64,000 nucleotides of DNA from G965216905 sp965216905 (lineage in GTDB: Bacteria > Actinomycetota > Acidimicrobiia > Spongiisociales > ZC4RG35): the NCBI GenBank assembly GCA_965216905.1, contig OZ244213.1, positions 1,550,001-1,614,000 of the forward strand, read 5' to 3'. This document shows positions 26,338 through 34,147 of the stretch, in pieces (position 1 is the stretch's first letter; every line of letters starts with the position of its first letter). Made by a program: the position numbers and the translations under genes. The notes below the pieces were generated by a model that saw only the letters and a list, made by a program, of their open reading frames with translations, ran no database searches and was not told the origin of the DNA.

Positions 26338-28191
26338 TCAGCCGACGGCCGTCTCACCGATCGGCCGATCGTCGAGCCCGTCCGTTCCGCTGGACGTGTC
26401 GCTGCCGAGTCGCTCCATGGCGATCACCACATCACCTTCCACCAGCTGCTGGCCGGCACGGTACGGGCGGACGTCACGGCCCGAGCGGACGGCGAGCGGC
26501 AGCGTGGTCGAATGAGAGTCGACCTGCGCTCCGGGCGGCGCGGACCAGTCGATCTGGTCGAAATCGTCGATCTCGATCCGAGTCTCGGATACCTGCCCTC
26601 GCTCGATGTCCACATCCCAGGACGCGATATCGGTGGGCCGGCCGAAGGCCAGACTGCTGGAGGTCTCGTCGAGCAATGCCAGCATCCCTTTGCTTGCGTC
26701 CGTCGGCAGCGTGGCCTGCACCTGCGGAACGCCGAATCGGCGGGTGGCGATACCGGCTGCCAGGAGGTTGACCTCCGGGTTGGCGGTGGTGGCGATGAAG
26801 CCTTGCGCCCGCTCGAGTCCGGCCCGCTCGAGCACCGACTCGTCCAAGCCGGAGCCCTTGATGACGTCGAGTCCGGCGGCGCTCGCCGTCGCGCAGTGCT
26901 CGGCGTTGGTGTCGATGAGTGTCACCGGGCGAGTGCCGGCCAGCACGCGGCCGAGGCGCAACGCCGTCGCTCCGGCACCGAGGATGACGACACCGGTCCG
27001 TTCGTCGGCGACGAGTTCGCCACTCCGCCGCAGCCACGCGATCGACTTTGTCAAGAGGACGGGCACCGTGGCGGTGGTGAAGATGGCCATGAAGACGAGA
27101 ATCGAGAAGACTCGCTCGTCGATGATGCCCGCCTCCAGTGCCAGCTCGGCGACGATGATCTCAACGGCACCTCGCCCGTTCATTCCGGATCCGACGGCGA
27201 CGCCCTCGCGAAAGCCGAATCCGGTGCGCTGGTAGAAGAGCGCCGTTCCCAGGACTTTGCCGACGGTGGCCACTGCGATCACCGCGATCAGCAGCCCGAG
27301 TGAATCGGTGAACACGTCGAAGGAGACACGGAACCCGGCGGTGACGAAGAAGACCGGTGCGAGCAGACCGACCGAGACGTTCCGCGCCCGGGTCTCGACG
27401 AGCTTCAGCTGATCGCGTGGCAGGACGCCTTCCCGAATGAAGAGGCCGGCGAGGAAGGCGCCGAGAATTGCGTGCAGGCCCACCAGGTCGGCGGCGGCGG
27501 CGAAGGCCAGTCCGACGGCCACCACCCCGAGGAACAATGACGACGGCTCGATCGTCCGCTTCGCCAGCACCTTGGCGCCGACCCAGGGGAACACCTTCGA
27601 GCCGATGAGGAGGGCGGCGGCCACGAACGCCACGGCCTGTGCCGCGGTGGCGGCGATCCCGGCGACGGCGAGGGTGCCGGTGGCGGCGAAGCTGAGAAGG
27701 GCGGCGAAGATCACCAGAGCAGCCACGTCCGAGAACAGCGCTCCGGCCATCAAGACGTGTGCAACCCGGGTATTCAGGATTCCCAGGTCCACCAGGATTC
27801 GGGATTTAGTGGCGAGGGAGGTGACCCCCATGGCCACGGCGACGAACGCCGCGGCGATGGCGTCGCCATCGACCAGCATCATGAGACCGAACCCCAGTGC
27901 AGCCGGGACGACGAAGCCTCCGGCGGCCGCCAATGCCCCGGGTCGGGCCGCTCGCCCGAGCGCAGTCGGGTCGAGATGGATCCCGATGTACAGCATCAGC
28001 AGGACGACACCCAGTTTCCCGATCACGGCCAGAGCGTCGTCGGGGCTGAGGATTCCGAGCAACGGCGGACCGAGGACGATGCCGCCGATCAGCTCACCCA
28101 GAATGCTCGGATAGTTGAAGCGACGGGCCACCCAACCGCCGGCGAGTGCGGCGGTGACCACCAACAACAGATTGAGTACGTCGAGGCTCAT
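26338..28191 (-). CDS. Kef-type cation/proton antiporter with C-terminal RCK domain
   Basis: 617 residues. Residues ~1-385 form a 12-helix CPA2 exchanger (RRFNYPSILGELIGGIVLGPPLL, VGLHAILGAFLAGLF, SGMNGRGAVEIIVAELAL). Then a TrkA_N/RCK nucleotide-binding domain (GVVILGAGATALRLGRVL; DVIKGSGLDESVLERAGL; IATTANPEVNLLAA) and a TrkA_C tail (~530-600). It resembles KefB/KefC, which export K+ in exchange for H+. It is the first gene of the antiporter operon. A palindromic site lies 45 bp upstream. Confidence 0.85.
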   Translation of the reverse strand: MSLDVLNLLLVVTAALAGGWVARRFNYPSILGELIGGIVLGPPLLGILSPDDALAVIGKLGVVLLMLYIGIHLDPTALGRAARPGALAAAGGFVVPAALGFGLMMLVDGDAIAAAFVAVAMGVTSLATKSRILVDLGILNTRVAHVLMAGALFSDVAALVIFAALLSFAATGTLAVAGIAATAAQAVAFVAAALLIGSKVFPWVGAKVLAKRTIEPSSLFLGVVAVGLAFAAAADLVGLHAILGAFLAGLFIREGVLPRDQLKLVETRARNVSVGLLAPVFFVTAGFRVSFDVFTDSLGLLIAVIAVATVGKVLGTALFYQRTGFGFREGVAVGSGMNGRGAVEIIVAELALEAGIIDERVFSILVFMAIFTTATVPVLLTKSIAWLRRSGELVADERTGVVILGAGATALRLGRVLAGTRPVTLIDTNAEHCATASAAGLDVIKGSGLDESVLERAGLERAQGFIATTANPEVNLLAAGIATRRFGVPQVQATLPTDASKGMLALLDETSSSLAFGRPTDIASWDVDIERGQVSETRIEIDDFDQIDWSAPPGAQVDSHSTTLPLAVRSGRDVRPYRAGQQLVEGDVVIAMERLGSDTSSGTDGLDDRPIGETAVG

Positions 28192-28235
28192 AGCGTCTCC
28201 TCTCGGCGGACAAGCGTCGGATCATGCGCCTGTGG

Positions 28236-28259
28236 TTACACGAAATATATATCATGTAA
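28236..28259. promoter_or_regulatory. AT-rich palindromic operator candidate upstream of the antiporter operon
   Basis: TTACACGA - 8 bases - TCATGTAA: 7 of 8 positions are complementary. It stands out as an AT-rich patch in GC-rich DNA. It is similar in outline to the site at 29299-29324 (ACACGAAA...C(A/G)TG(T/C)(A/T)AT). Confidence 0.6.
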
Positions 28260-28291
28260 TTGATTTCGTCAACGAGGCTCTTTGAGCGGCT

Positions 28292-29215
28292 TCAGAGCGC
28301 GATGGCCACCGCCAGTGGGTAGGCGGTGGCCAGGAGGGCGCCCTCCCGACGGCGGAGCCGGTGTCCGGTTGTGGCCATGGCTCCAGCCGCGAGCGCCGAG
28401 CAGAGCATGATGGCCAGGTCGCCCCGGATTCCGACGGCCAGTCGGCCGGGTCCGAGGACGCCGATGGCACCGAGGACGCCCAGCGCGTTGAACAAGTTTG
28501 ATCCGAGCACGTTTCCGAGGACGAGCTCTGGCTGGCCGCGCCGGATGGCGGCGAAGACGGTGCCCAACTCGGGAAGACTGGTGCCCAGCGCCAGGATGGT
28601 CATGCCCACCACTCCTTCGGCGAGGCCAAAGCGGATGGCGAAACCCTCGGCGCCGATCACCATCGCACGGGCGCCCACGGCCAGTCCGATCAACGTCAGA
28701 ACGGCGATGCCGAGGTCACGACCCTCGCCGGTCGGGACTTGGGGCTCCGAATGCGTGGTCCGGGAGGCATCCTCCGAGCGGACGACCAGCCAGCCGGTGC
28801 CGGCCAGCCCGACCAAAGCCACCGCGCCCTCTGGGATGCCCAGCCGGCCATCCCACAGGAAGAGCGTCGCCAAGGACAGCGCTCCCAGCATCAGGAGACC
28901 TTCCCGCCGAAGCACCTCGGACTGTCCAACGATTGGGCTCAGTGCCGCTCCGACGCCCAGCACGATGCTGAGGTTGGCGATGTTGGATCCGATCACATTT
29001 CCGACGGCCAGATCGAGTCCGTTGGGTTGGTCGAGGGCCAGCAGCGAGACCAGGAGTTCCGGCAACGACGAGCCGAATCCGATGACGATTGCTCCCACCA
29101 CGATCGGAGAGACACCGCGCCGCCGGGCGAGCCGAGCGCTGGCGGTGACCAGTCGATCGCCGGACAGGAGAACGATGACGATCCCGGCCCCGATGGCGAG
29201 GAGGTCGAGGATCAA
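28292..29215 (-). CDS. Calcium/sodium antiporter family protein (CaCA, YrbG-like)
   Basis: 307 residues with two inverted five-helix repeats. Both signature alpha-repeats are present: GFGSSLPELLVS...GNVIGSNIANLSIVLG and ALGTSLPELGTVFAAI...GNVLGSNLFNALGVLG, with the ion-binding Glu in each PEL motif. The family exchanges Ca2+ or K+ for Na+ or H+. It is separated from the antiporter operon by about 100 bp that hold the operator-like palindrome; a related palindrome lies 84 bp upstream of its start. Confidence 0.88.
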   Translation of the reverse strand: MILDLLAIGAGIVIVLLSGDRLVTASARLARRRGVSPIVVGAIVIGFGSSLPELLVSLLALDQPNGLDLAVGNVIGSNIANLSIVLGVGAALSPIVGQSEVLRREGLLMLGALSLATLFLWDGRLGIPEGAVALVGLAGTGWLVVRSEDASRTTHSEPQVPTGEGRDLGIAVLTLIGLAVGARAMVIGAEGFAIRFGLAEGVVGMTILALGTSLPELGTVFAAIRRGQPELVLGNVLGSNLFNALGVLGAIGVLGPGRLAVGIRGDLAIMLCSALAAGAMATTGHRLRRREGALLATAYPLAVAIAL

Positions 29216-29298
29216 ACCCGTACCTCGACATCACCATTGGGGGCTCCATTGTGGGGGACTGGCAGGAATGGGCACTGGTCGTTCATCAGGCGAACATC

Positions 29299-29324
29299 AT
29301 AACACGAAACAAATAACGTGCTAT
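29299..29324. promoter_or_regulatory. Operator-like palindrome overlapping a promoter
   Basis: ATAACACG - 10 bases - CGTGCTAT, 7 of 8 positions complementary. A perfect -10-like TATAGT (29322-29327) overlaps its right arm and faces the small gene at 29346. On the other strand a TATGAT (29294-29299) could serve the CaCA gene. The pattern echoes 28236-28259, so one regulator may see both. Confidence 0.55.
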
Positions 29325-29345
29325 AGTTGTCGTACGGAGGTGCTC

Positions 29346-29507
29346 ATGATCTGGTTTGTTCTTGCAGCAGTAGACGCCCGGCGGCGGACCGGACGCAGCG
29401 GAGGCGCCCCGCGCGCGACGGGCTCGGGCGCCGGGCGAGACGGGCGCGGCCTCAACGCTTCAGGGCCGAGACCTCGGAGGCAACCGTTGGAGCCAGCACG
29501 TCGATGA
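29346..29507 (+). CDS. Small ORF with good ribosome-binding site, unknown
   Basis: 53 codons from ATG 29346. GGAGG at 29336-29340 is well spaced, and TATAGT lies about 20 bp further upstream. The peptide begins MIWFVLAAVDARRR, then becomes Arg/Gly-rich without recognisable domains. Its last 56 bp overlap the 3' end of the winged-helix regulator on the other strand. It may be a leader peptide or membrane-associated micro-protein, or simply a spurious frame behind a promoter that makes an antisense RNA to the regulator. Confidence 0.35.
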   Translation: MIWFVLAAVDARRRTGRSGGAPRATGSGAGRDGRGLNASGPRPRRQPLEPARR

Positions 29508-29760
29508 GCGCCTCCACCGCCAGGTGGTGCTCCAAATCATGGCGCAGTGGCCGGTCGGCGTGGACCTCGTAGTGGTTGCGCCGACCGATCTTGTGGTGCG
29601 ACAGGTAGCCGGCATCCTCGAGTTCGCTGATGATGCGTTGCGCCGACCGCTCCGTGATCCCGACCAGGGAGGCGATGTCGCGGGTCAGGATGTCGGGGTT
29701 GGCGGCGATGCACAAGAGAACATGGGTGTGGTTGGTGAGAAACGTCCAGCCTTCACTCAT
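29452..29760 (-). CDS. Winged helix-turn-helix transcriptional regulator (MarR-like)
   Basis: 102 residues consisting almost wholly of a winged HTH: THVLLCIAANPDILTRDIASLVGITERSAQRIISELEDAGYLSHHKIGRRNHYEVH. The helix-turn-helix is near residues 27-50 and the wing near 57-66. It has no ligand domain beyond the last helix. It sits between the antiporter/CaCA genes and the TrkA_C protein. A perfect short palindrome lies just upstream of its start, so autoregulation and control of the ion-transport cluster are likely. Confidence 0.78.
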   Translation of the reverse strand: MSEGWTFLTNHTHVLLCIAANPDILTRDIASLVGITERSAQRIISELEDAGYLSHHKIGRRNHYEVHADRPLRHDLEHHLAVEALIDVLAPTVASEVSALKR

Positions 29761-29773
29761 GTCACCAGTTTAG

Positions 29774-29787
29774 CGACATGAATGTCG
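29774..29787. promoter_or_regulatory. Perfect short palindrome upstream of the winged-helix regulator
   Basis: CGACAT-GA-ATGTCG, 14 bp before the regulator start codon and about 80 bp before the divergent TrkA_C gene. It is well placed to be an autoregulatory operator for both directions. On the minus strand it reads ACACGACATTCATGTCG, sharing an ACACGA start with the sites at 28236 and 29301. Confidence 0.55.
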
Positions 29788-29865
29788 TGTGATCTGTCGC
29801 AGGGTCACTCTCTCCGACGGTGGTGTTCCGGTTGAATTCCAGTCGGAGGTGGCCGACAATCGAGC

Positions 29866-30621
29866 ATGATCGCCATTGCCGGGCTCGTACTCGTCGTCCT
29901 GGTGGCCCTCCTGGTAGAACGGGTGGCGTCGGTGGCGCTCATGGCGACCGGCGTTCCCTTCGAATCGGCTCGGTTTCAGGCGCGTTCGGCGCTCACGGGG
30001 GTGGGGTTCACCACCACCGAGACCGAGGCGATCGTGAACCACCCGGTCCGCCGACGGATCGTGCTGTGGCTGATGATGCTCGGAAACGCCGGATTCGTGA
30101 CGTTGATCGCCTCGCTCTTCTTCTCGTTCGTGGGCGCGGCCGACTCACGAGAGCTCGCCACCCGCGCAGGGCTCCTCGTGGGAGGCCTGGTGATCATCGG
30201 CGTTCTCGCCCGCTCGCGGTTGTTCGAACGACTGGTGACCCGCGTCATCGTCGGCAGCCTCGACCGGTTCACCGAGCTGGAGACGCGCGACATGGTGAAC
30301 CTGATGCAGCTGACGCGGGACTACGCAGTGTCAGAGCTTCAGGTCCGTCCCGGCGACTGGGTGGCCGACAAGCCACTGTCGGAGCTGCACCTCCCCGAGG
30401 AAGGAGTACTGGTGCTCGGAATCCAGCGTGCCGATGGCAGCTTCATCGGAGCGCCGCGTGGCCCCACCGTCATCCACGCATACGACATGCTGGTGTTGTA
30501 CGGCCGGTCTGCGGTGCTGTCCGACCTCGACCACCGTCCGGGCGGACCGCCCGGCGACGAGGCTCACGAGGTGGCCGTCGAGCAGCAGGAACAGATCGCC
30601 ACCGACGAGACCACCGACTGA
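29866..30621 (+). CDS. Mini-TrkH-like membrane segment joined to a TrkA_C (RCK_C) domain
   Basis: 251 residues. One hydrophobic helix (residues 1-22) precedes SALTGVGFTTTETEAIVNHPVRRR and LWLMMLGNAGFVTLIASLFFSF, which resembles a single P-loop repeat of Trk/Ktr potassium transporters (S-x2-TTGFST ... GgxGf-T). A third helix (~103-118) follows. Residues ~125-215 form a TrkA_C domain (AVSELQVRPGDWVADKPLSEL, GVLVLGIQRADG, AYDMLVLYG). The tail is acidic and disordered. A full TrkH has four such repeats, so this would need to oligomerise or act as a regulator. The K+ link is inference. Confidence 0.7.
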   Translation: MIAIAGLVLVVLVALLVERVASVALMATGVPFESARFQARSALTGVGFTTTETEAIVNHPVRRRIVLWLMMLGNAGFVTLIASLFFSFVGAADSRELATRAGLLVGGLVIIGVLARSRLFERLVTRVIVGSLDRFTELETRDMVNLMQLTRDYAVSELQVRPGDWVADKPLSELHLPEEGVLVLGIQRADGSFIGAPRGPTVIHAYDMLVLYGRSAVLSDLDHRPGGPPGDEAHEVAVEQQEQIATDETTD

Positions 30622-30653
30622 TCTCCCGCGGTTCGGCCGCGGTTCTCCCGATC

Positions 30654-31565
30654 TCAGGCGGCCGGCTCGCCGGCCGGGCCCTCTCGATGGGTCCTGAGCA
30701 CCACGGCCAGCCCGCCACCGAACAGGATGATGCCGGCCAGGGCCATGCTGAAGAGGTCGATACCGGTGAAGGGAAGCTCCTCGACCTCGACGATCGGCAC
30801 AGTGGTGGTCGGCGCCACCCCGGTGCTGGTGGATGTCTGGTCCACGATCGAGGTGGTCGACTCGCCGGTCGTCGAAGGCTGGGCATCGGTCGTCGACGTC
30901 TCGGATTCGGTGGTCGAGGTCTCCGCGACGGTGGTGGCCACCGCCGTCGTCGTCGTCGGCATCTCCGTCACCGTGGTTGCCGCCGCCACCGAAGTTGATG
31001 TCGATTCGCCCGGTGCGGCCGTCGTCGACGACTCGCCGGGTGCGGTGGTGGTGGTCTCGGCGATCGTGGTGGTGGCCGCCACGGTGGTGGTGGTCTCGGC
31101 GGCCTCACTCGTCGTCGTGGAACCCAGGACGGTGGTTGGCGGGACGACGACGGTGGTTGGCGGGGCGACAGTGGTGGTCGTCGGCTGATCGTGGCAGACG
31201 TGGTAGTACCCGCCCACGCCGACCCACCGAATCCGGACCACATACCGGATGCCCTCCTGATTCGGGGCGAAGAGCCGGTCTCCCGTCTGCACGTTCTCGT
31301 ACACCTCGTAGGTGCCCGAGATCCCGTAGAGGACTATCGCCCCGAAGCCGTGCGGAGCCACGAATGAGGGATCCGGGGTGTTGCCGGTTCCGGTCGCCTG
31401 CGCGCACTGGTAGACGGTGCGATCCGGATACGCGTCGGACCATTCGACGGCGAGTTCGTTCAGGTGGGGATTGGGACCGTCATGGTGTGCGAGCGCCTCT
31501 CCGACACCCATCGTCACCATCAAGACCAACACGGACGCTGCACCCGTCATCATTCGGGAACGCAT
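30654..31565 (-). CDS. LPXTG-anchored surface protein with Thr-rich stalk
   Basis: 303 residues. A signal peptide (residues ~1-26, ending GEALA-HH) precedes a globular domain of ~110 residues (YQCAQATGTGN, FGAIVLYGISGTYEVYENVQTGDR, YVVRIRWVGVGGYYHVCHDQ) with two Cys that could pair. Residues ~140-260 are a Thr/Ser/Ala/Val stalk, likely glycosylated. The C-terminus is a textbook sorting signal: LPFTG, a hydrophobic helix (LFSMALAGIILFGGGLAVVL) and a basic tail (RTHR). No sortase is in the window. The function of the globular part is unknown. Confidence 0.82.
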   Translation of the reverse strand: MRSRMMTGAASVLVLMVTMGVGEALAHHDGPNPHLNELAVEWSDAYPDRTVYQCAQATGTGNTPDPSFVAPHGFGAIVLYGISGTYEVYENVQTGDRLFAPNQEGIRYVVRIRWVGVGGYYHVCHDQPTTTTVAPPTTVVVPPTTVLGSTTTSEAAETTTTVAATTTIAETTTTAPGESSTTAAPGESTSTSVAAATTVTEMPTTTTAVATTVAETSTTESETSTTDAQPSTTGESTTSIVDQTSTSTGVAPTTTVPIVEVEELPFTGIDLFSMALAGIILFGGGLAVVLRTHREGPAGEPAA

Positions 31566-31858
31566 CTCGGTTCCTTTCGTCCGATACCCGTCTATCCGAT
31601 TCCGACACTCCCAAGCGATCGTCGCTGCATCCCCTTGGTGTCAGCATCGGCGGGAATTTCGCGCACTTGACGCATTTCGGCCCGGCGGAAACAGACCAGA
31701 ATCGGAGACGCCGACGGTGATGATTCCGGCCCTGCGCTCCCCGGGAGACCGGTCGCTTCGGTGACCCCGCATGAGTTGGCGGCCGGGGCGGCGAGATGCC
31801 GGGCCGCGCGGATGGAGCCGGCTGGTGTCGGGTCAGGCCGCGGTCGGTGCGTGGGTGG

Positions 31859-32041
31859 TCAGCGCGGTCCGGCCGGGAGGATGGCGAGCTTCAACCTGGC
31901 GCCCATGTCGTCGTCGATGTACTCCATCCCGTGATGCTCGTGGAGATGCTCGATCGCCTTCTCCCGCACGCGCTCGGGTGTTTCCCCCTTCTCCCGGTGG
32001 GTGCAGCCGGGGATGAGCATCTCGCATGCGTACTCGAACAT
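31859..32041 (-). CDS. DUF1059 family small protein
   Basis: 60 residues from ATG 32041: MFEYACEMLIPGC...REKGETPERVREKAIEHLHEHHG, which matches the DUF1059 pattern of small proteins with a conserved Cys and a His-rich helix. Function unknown. In-frame sequence upstream is not coding: it reads across the tRNA-derived repeat at 32139-32179 and gives the tell-tale peptide of a translated tRNA. Before the island arrived, this gene would have lain just downstream of tRNA-Phe. Confidence 0.75.
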   Translation of the reverse strand: MFEYACEMLIPGCTHREKGETPERVREKAIEHLHEHHGMEYIDDDMGARLKLAILPAGPR

Positions 32042-32138
32042 CCTGATCTCCTCGCTGACACGGAGCGTCCCAACGCAGCGTAACCAAGGGTCATCGACTC
32101 TGCCCTGGGGCGCAGGTGACCGGGGCGGTCGAGGTGTT

Positions 32139-32179
32139 GTGGTCAGGGACGGCGTCGATCCGTCGACCTCCGGTTTTTC
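32139..32179. repeat. Left attachment-site repeat (3' half of tRNA-Phe), attL/R candidate
   Basis: 41 bp identical to 49080-49120, which lies inside the intact tRNA-Phe gene. It covers the acceptor 3' strand, T-arm, variable loop and 3' side of the anticodon stem. Identity stops abruptly at both ends. This is the classic footprint of an element integrated at a tRNA 3' end. Confidence 0.85.
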
Positions 32180-32554
32180 GGTCCGTTCCAGCGCTATTCG
32201 GCGACGCCTGGAGTTGCACCGCTGGAGGGAAGAATCCACTGGTACGCAGGTGTTTTGCACCTCTCAGCGTCTTTCATCGTCTTGCGATCGATTGGGTCGT
32301 TGCGAGCCCTATCGCGCTCTGAGCGCGCCCTGGACCCGGTCAGTTGCGACCGAACGCTCGGAGGGCCTTCGAAACCTCAGGCCTGGGTCAACCACCCAAC
32401 GTCGCCCGACCACGGTGGCACGGGTGGTCGCGGCAATGACGTCGGCTATCGCGTTGTCGAGCCGCTCCTCGATGCCGATACCGAGCGCCCTGCGGAATGC
32501 TCATTCGTGACCGGGATCGGGTGATCGGCGTGCACAGGAGTGGAGGCACCGAGG
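32180..32554. other. Gene-free left end of the island
   Basis: About 375 bp between the tRNA-derived repeat and the toxin-antitoxin promoter. I see no convincing gene. A minus-strand frame around 32380-32510 (ERLDNAIADVIAATTRATVV...) has protein-like composition but no start or family match, so it could be a decayed gene remnant. No integrase is here. Confidence 0.5.
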
Positions 32555-32589
32555 GTGTAGACATGTCGCATGCATTATGTAGACTACAC
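32555..32589. promoter_or_regulatory. Inverted-repeat operator and start region of the MazEF-like operon
   Basis: GTGTAG at 32555-32560 and its complement CTACAC at 32584-32589; TGTAGAC also occurs as a direct repeat (32556, 32578). A TATTAT/TATGT-like -10 lies between. The right arm ends 2 bp before ATG 32592, leaving no room for a ribosome-binding site, so the transcript is probably leaderless and repressed by its own antitoxin. Confidence 0.6.
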
Positions 32590-32591
32590 CC

Positions 32592-32828
32592 ATGGGAACT
32601 ACAACGATCCGCGTGGACACCGACACCCACGCCCGCCTCCTCGCCCTGAGCCAAGCGACCGGCGCATCGCTGATCGAAACAGTCCGCGATGCCGCCGAAG
32701 CCCTCCGACGGCAGCGCTTCGCCCATCAGGTGGCCACCGAGCTCGCCGAACTGCGAGAAGATCCTGAGGCGTGGCATGCCTACCTCGCCGAAGCGGATCA
32801 CACGTCGGTGTCCGATGGCATCAGTTGA
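32592..32828 (+). CDS. Ribbon-helix-helix antitoxin of a MazEF-type system
   Basis: 78 residues. The N-terminal ribbon-helix-helix pattern (TTIRVDTDTHARLLALSQATGASLIETVRDAAEALRR) is that of DNA-binding antitoxins. The C-terminal acidic part (ELREDPEAWHAYLAEADHT) should wrap the toxin. It overlaps the toxin gene by 14 bp. It sits at the left end of the tRNA-Phe island, where it would stabilise the element. Confidence 0.8.
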   Translation: MGTTTIRVDTDTHARLLALSQATGASLIETVRDAAEALRRQRFAHQVATELAELREDPEAWHAYLAEADHTSVSDGIS

Positions 32829-33153
32829 CGATCTCTGGCTCGTCGATTTTGGCGATCCCTATCCCGGTGAGCCGGCGGCGCACCGTCCCGCACTGATCCT
32901 TGGTCCCCCCGACACCTTCGGTCCCGGGTTTCCGTTCGTCATCGTCGTCCCGCTGACCACGGTCCGACGCGGCCTCTCTCTGCACGTCGAGGTCGAGGCC
33001 AGCGCCGACAGCGGTCTCGACGCCGTCAGCTACATCCAATGCGAGCTGATCCGCTCGATCAACCGCAACCGACTTGTCCATCGCCTCGGCGCTATAGGAC
33101 CGGACATCAGCAACCAGGTCAGTGCCGTCATCAAGACGCTGCTCAACCACTGA
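32815..33153 (+). CDS. MazF/PemK-type endoribonuclease toxin
   Basis: 112 residues from ATG 32815. The PemK fold is recognised by DLWLVDFGDPYPGEPAAHRPALIL, FVIVVPLTTVRR, SYIQCELIRSINRNRLVHRLGAI and the C-terminal helix QVSAVIKTLL. The conserved R-P-A-L (RNA-binding loop) and the Ser/Thr after VVPLT are present. MazF toxins cut mRNA at short motifs. It is coupled to the upstream antitoxin by a 14-bp overlap. Confidence 0.88.
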   Translation: MASVDDLWLVDFGDPYPGEPAAHRPALILGPPDTFGPGFPFVIVVPLTTVRRGLSLHVEVEASADSGLDAVSYIQCELIRSINRNRLVHRLGAIGPDISNQVSAVIKTLLNH

Positions 33154-33232
33154 TCGACCGATCCTCGAAGTGCCGTTCCCGCGCTCTCGGCCGAGTGATC
33201 GTTCGGGTACCCGATTTGGTGATCGGGGCGTG

Positions 33233-34147
33233 TCATTGTGGTCTTCTGGTGGTGAGCCAGGCGCCCGCGAGGATCGTTGCGGTGCCGAGGATCTCGATCG
33301 GTCGGATGGTGTCGTGGCGGATGGTGACGCCGAGGATGATTGCGATGACGGGGACGAGGTAGGTGGTGACCGAGCCGCGGGTGGCACCGGTGCGTCCGGC
33401 GAGAGTGGCGTTGAGGGCTCTGGCGATGCCGGTGCCGGCGACGCCGAGGATGGTGAGAGCGATGATCGATGCCGTGGTCGGATCCGACTCTGCGAACCCG
33501 GAGGCACCGGTTGGGGCGAGCAAGATGCTGGAGAGGATGAGTGCTCGGCTGATGATGGGCAGGGTTCCGTAGCGTTGTTGGGGGGCAACGATGACGTTGT
33601 TGGAGATCCCGTAGCCGGTGACGGCGAGGGAGAGGAGTGCGATGCCGAGGGGTTCGGCGTCGGCTCCTTGGAGGTTGGGTGCAGCGATTGTGGCGACGCC
33701 GACGAATCCGATGGCGATGCCGGCGAGTTGGCGACTCCCTGGAAGGCGGCGGGACATCAGCGTCCCGAGACTGAGCACGGCGATAGGTGTGGCGGCGTTG
33801 ATCATCCCTGCAACTGAGGAGTCCACGCGCTGTTGGGCAAAAGCGAAGAGAAGCGCCGGCCCGGCGTTGCCGGTGATTGCGATGATGCCGATGGTGGGCC
33901 ACAGCGACCGGTCGATTGGGATTCTTGCTGCCGGGACCAGCCACAGCGCGGCGGCTCCGAGTGCGACTCGACCGAACGAGACCGTGGTCGGCGCGAAGGA
34001 GTCGAGACCGATCGCGATCCACAGGAACGACGATCCCCACAAAGCGGCAACCGTGAAGGTGATAGCCCAGTCGCCACCATCGAAGGCACCAGTGTTGGTC
34101 CCGTCGGCGACGGTGAAGATCCCTCGCCGATTGGCGCTTGGTTTCAC
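33233..34147 (-). CDS. EamA-family DMT transporter
   Basis: 304 residues, ten helices in two EamA repeats. Landmarks are ALWGSSFLWIAIGLDSF near the N-terminus, INAATPIAVLSLGTLMSRR, and VTTYLVPVIAIILGVTIRHD with GTATILAGAWL at the C-terminus. GTG 34147 overlaps the upstream ACT-domain gene stop by 4 bp, which decides the start. The family exports amino acids and other metabolites; the neighbouring ACT-domain (amino-acid sensing) gene suggests an amino-acid efflux role (inference). Confidence 0.82.
   Translation of the reverse strand: MKPSANRRGIFTVADGTNTGAFDGGDWAITFTVAALWGSSFLWIAIGLDSFAPTTVSFGRVALGAAALWLVPAARIPIDRSLWPTIGIIAITGNAGPALLFAFAQQRVDSSVAGMINAATPIAVLSLGTLMSRRLPGSRQLAGIAIGFVGVATIAAPNLQGADAEPLGIALLSLAVTGYGISNNVIVAPQQRYGTLPIISRALILSSILLAPTGASGFAESDPTTASIIALTILGVAGTGIARALNATLAGRTGATRGSVTTYLVPVIAIILGVTIRHDTIRPIEILGTATILAGAWLTTRRPQ

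Noticed and set aside
30626..30642. CCGCGG-TTCGG-CCGCGG hairpin as terminator
   Set aside because: It is a GC-only short stem without a U-tract between two convergent genes; possible, but too weak to list.
30727..31188. Val/Ser-rich plus-strand frame
   Set aside because: It is the antisense of the Thr-rich stalk of the LPXTG protein.
32042..32260. N-terminal extension of the DUF1059 protein
   Set aside because: The extension is translated from the tRNA-derived repeat and intergenic DNA.
32388..32801. Minus-strand frame over the antitoxin region
   Set aside because: It is antisense to a convincing ribbon-helix-helix gene and crosses its operator; no domain.
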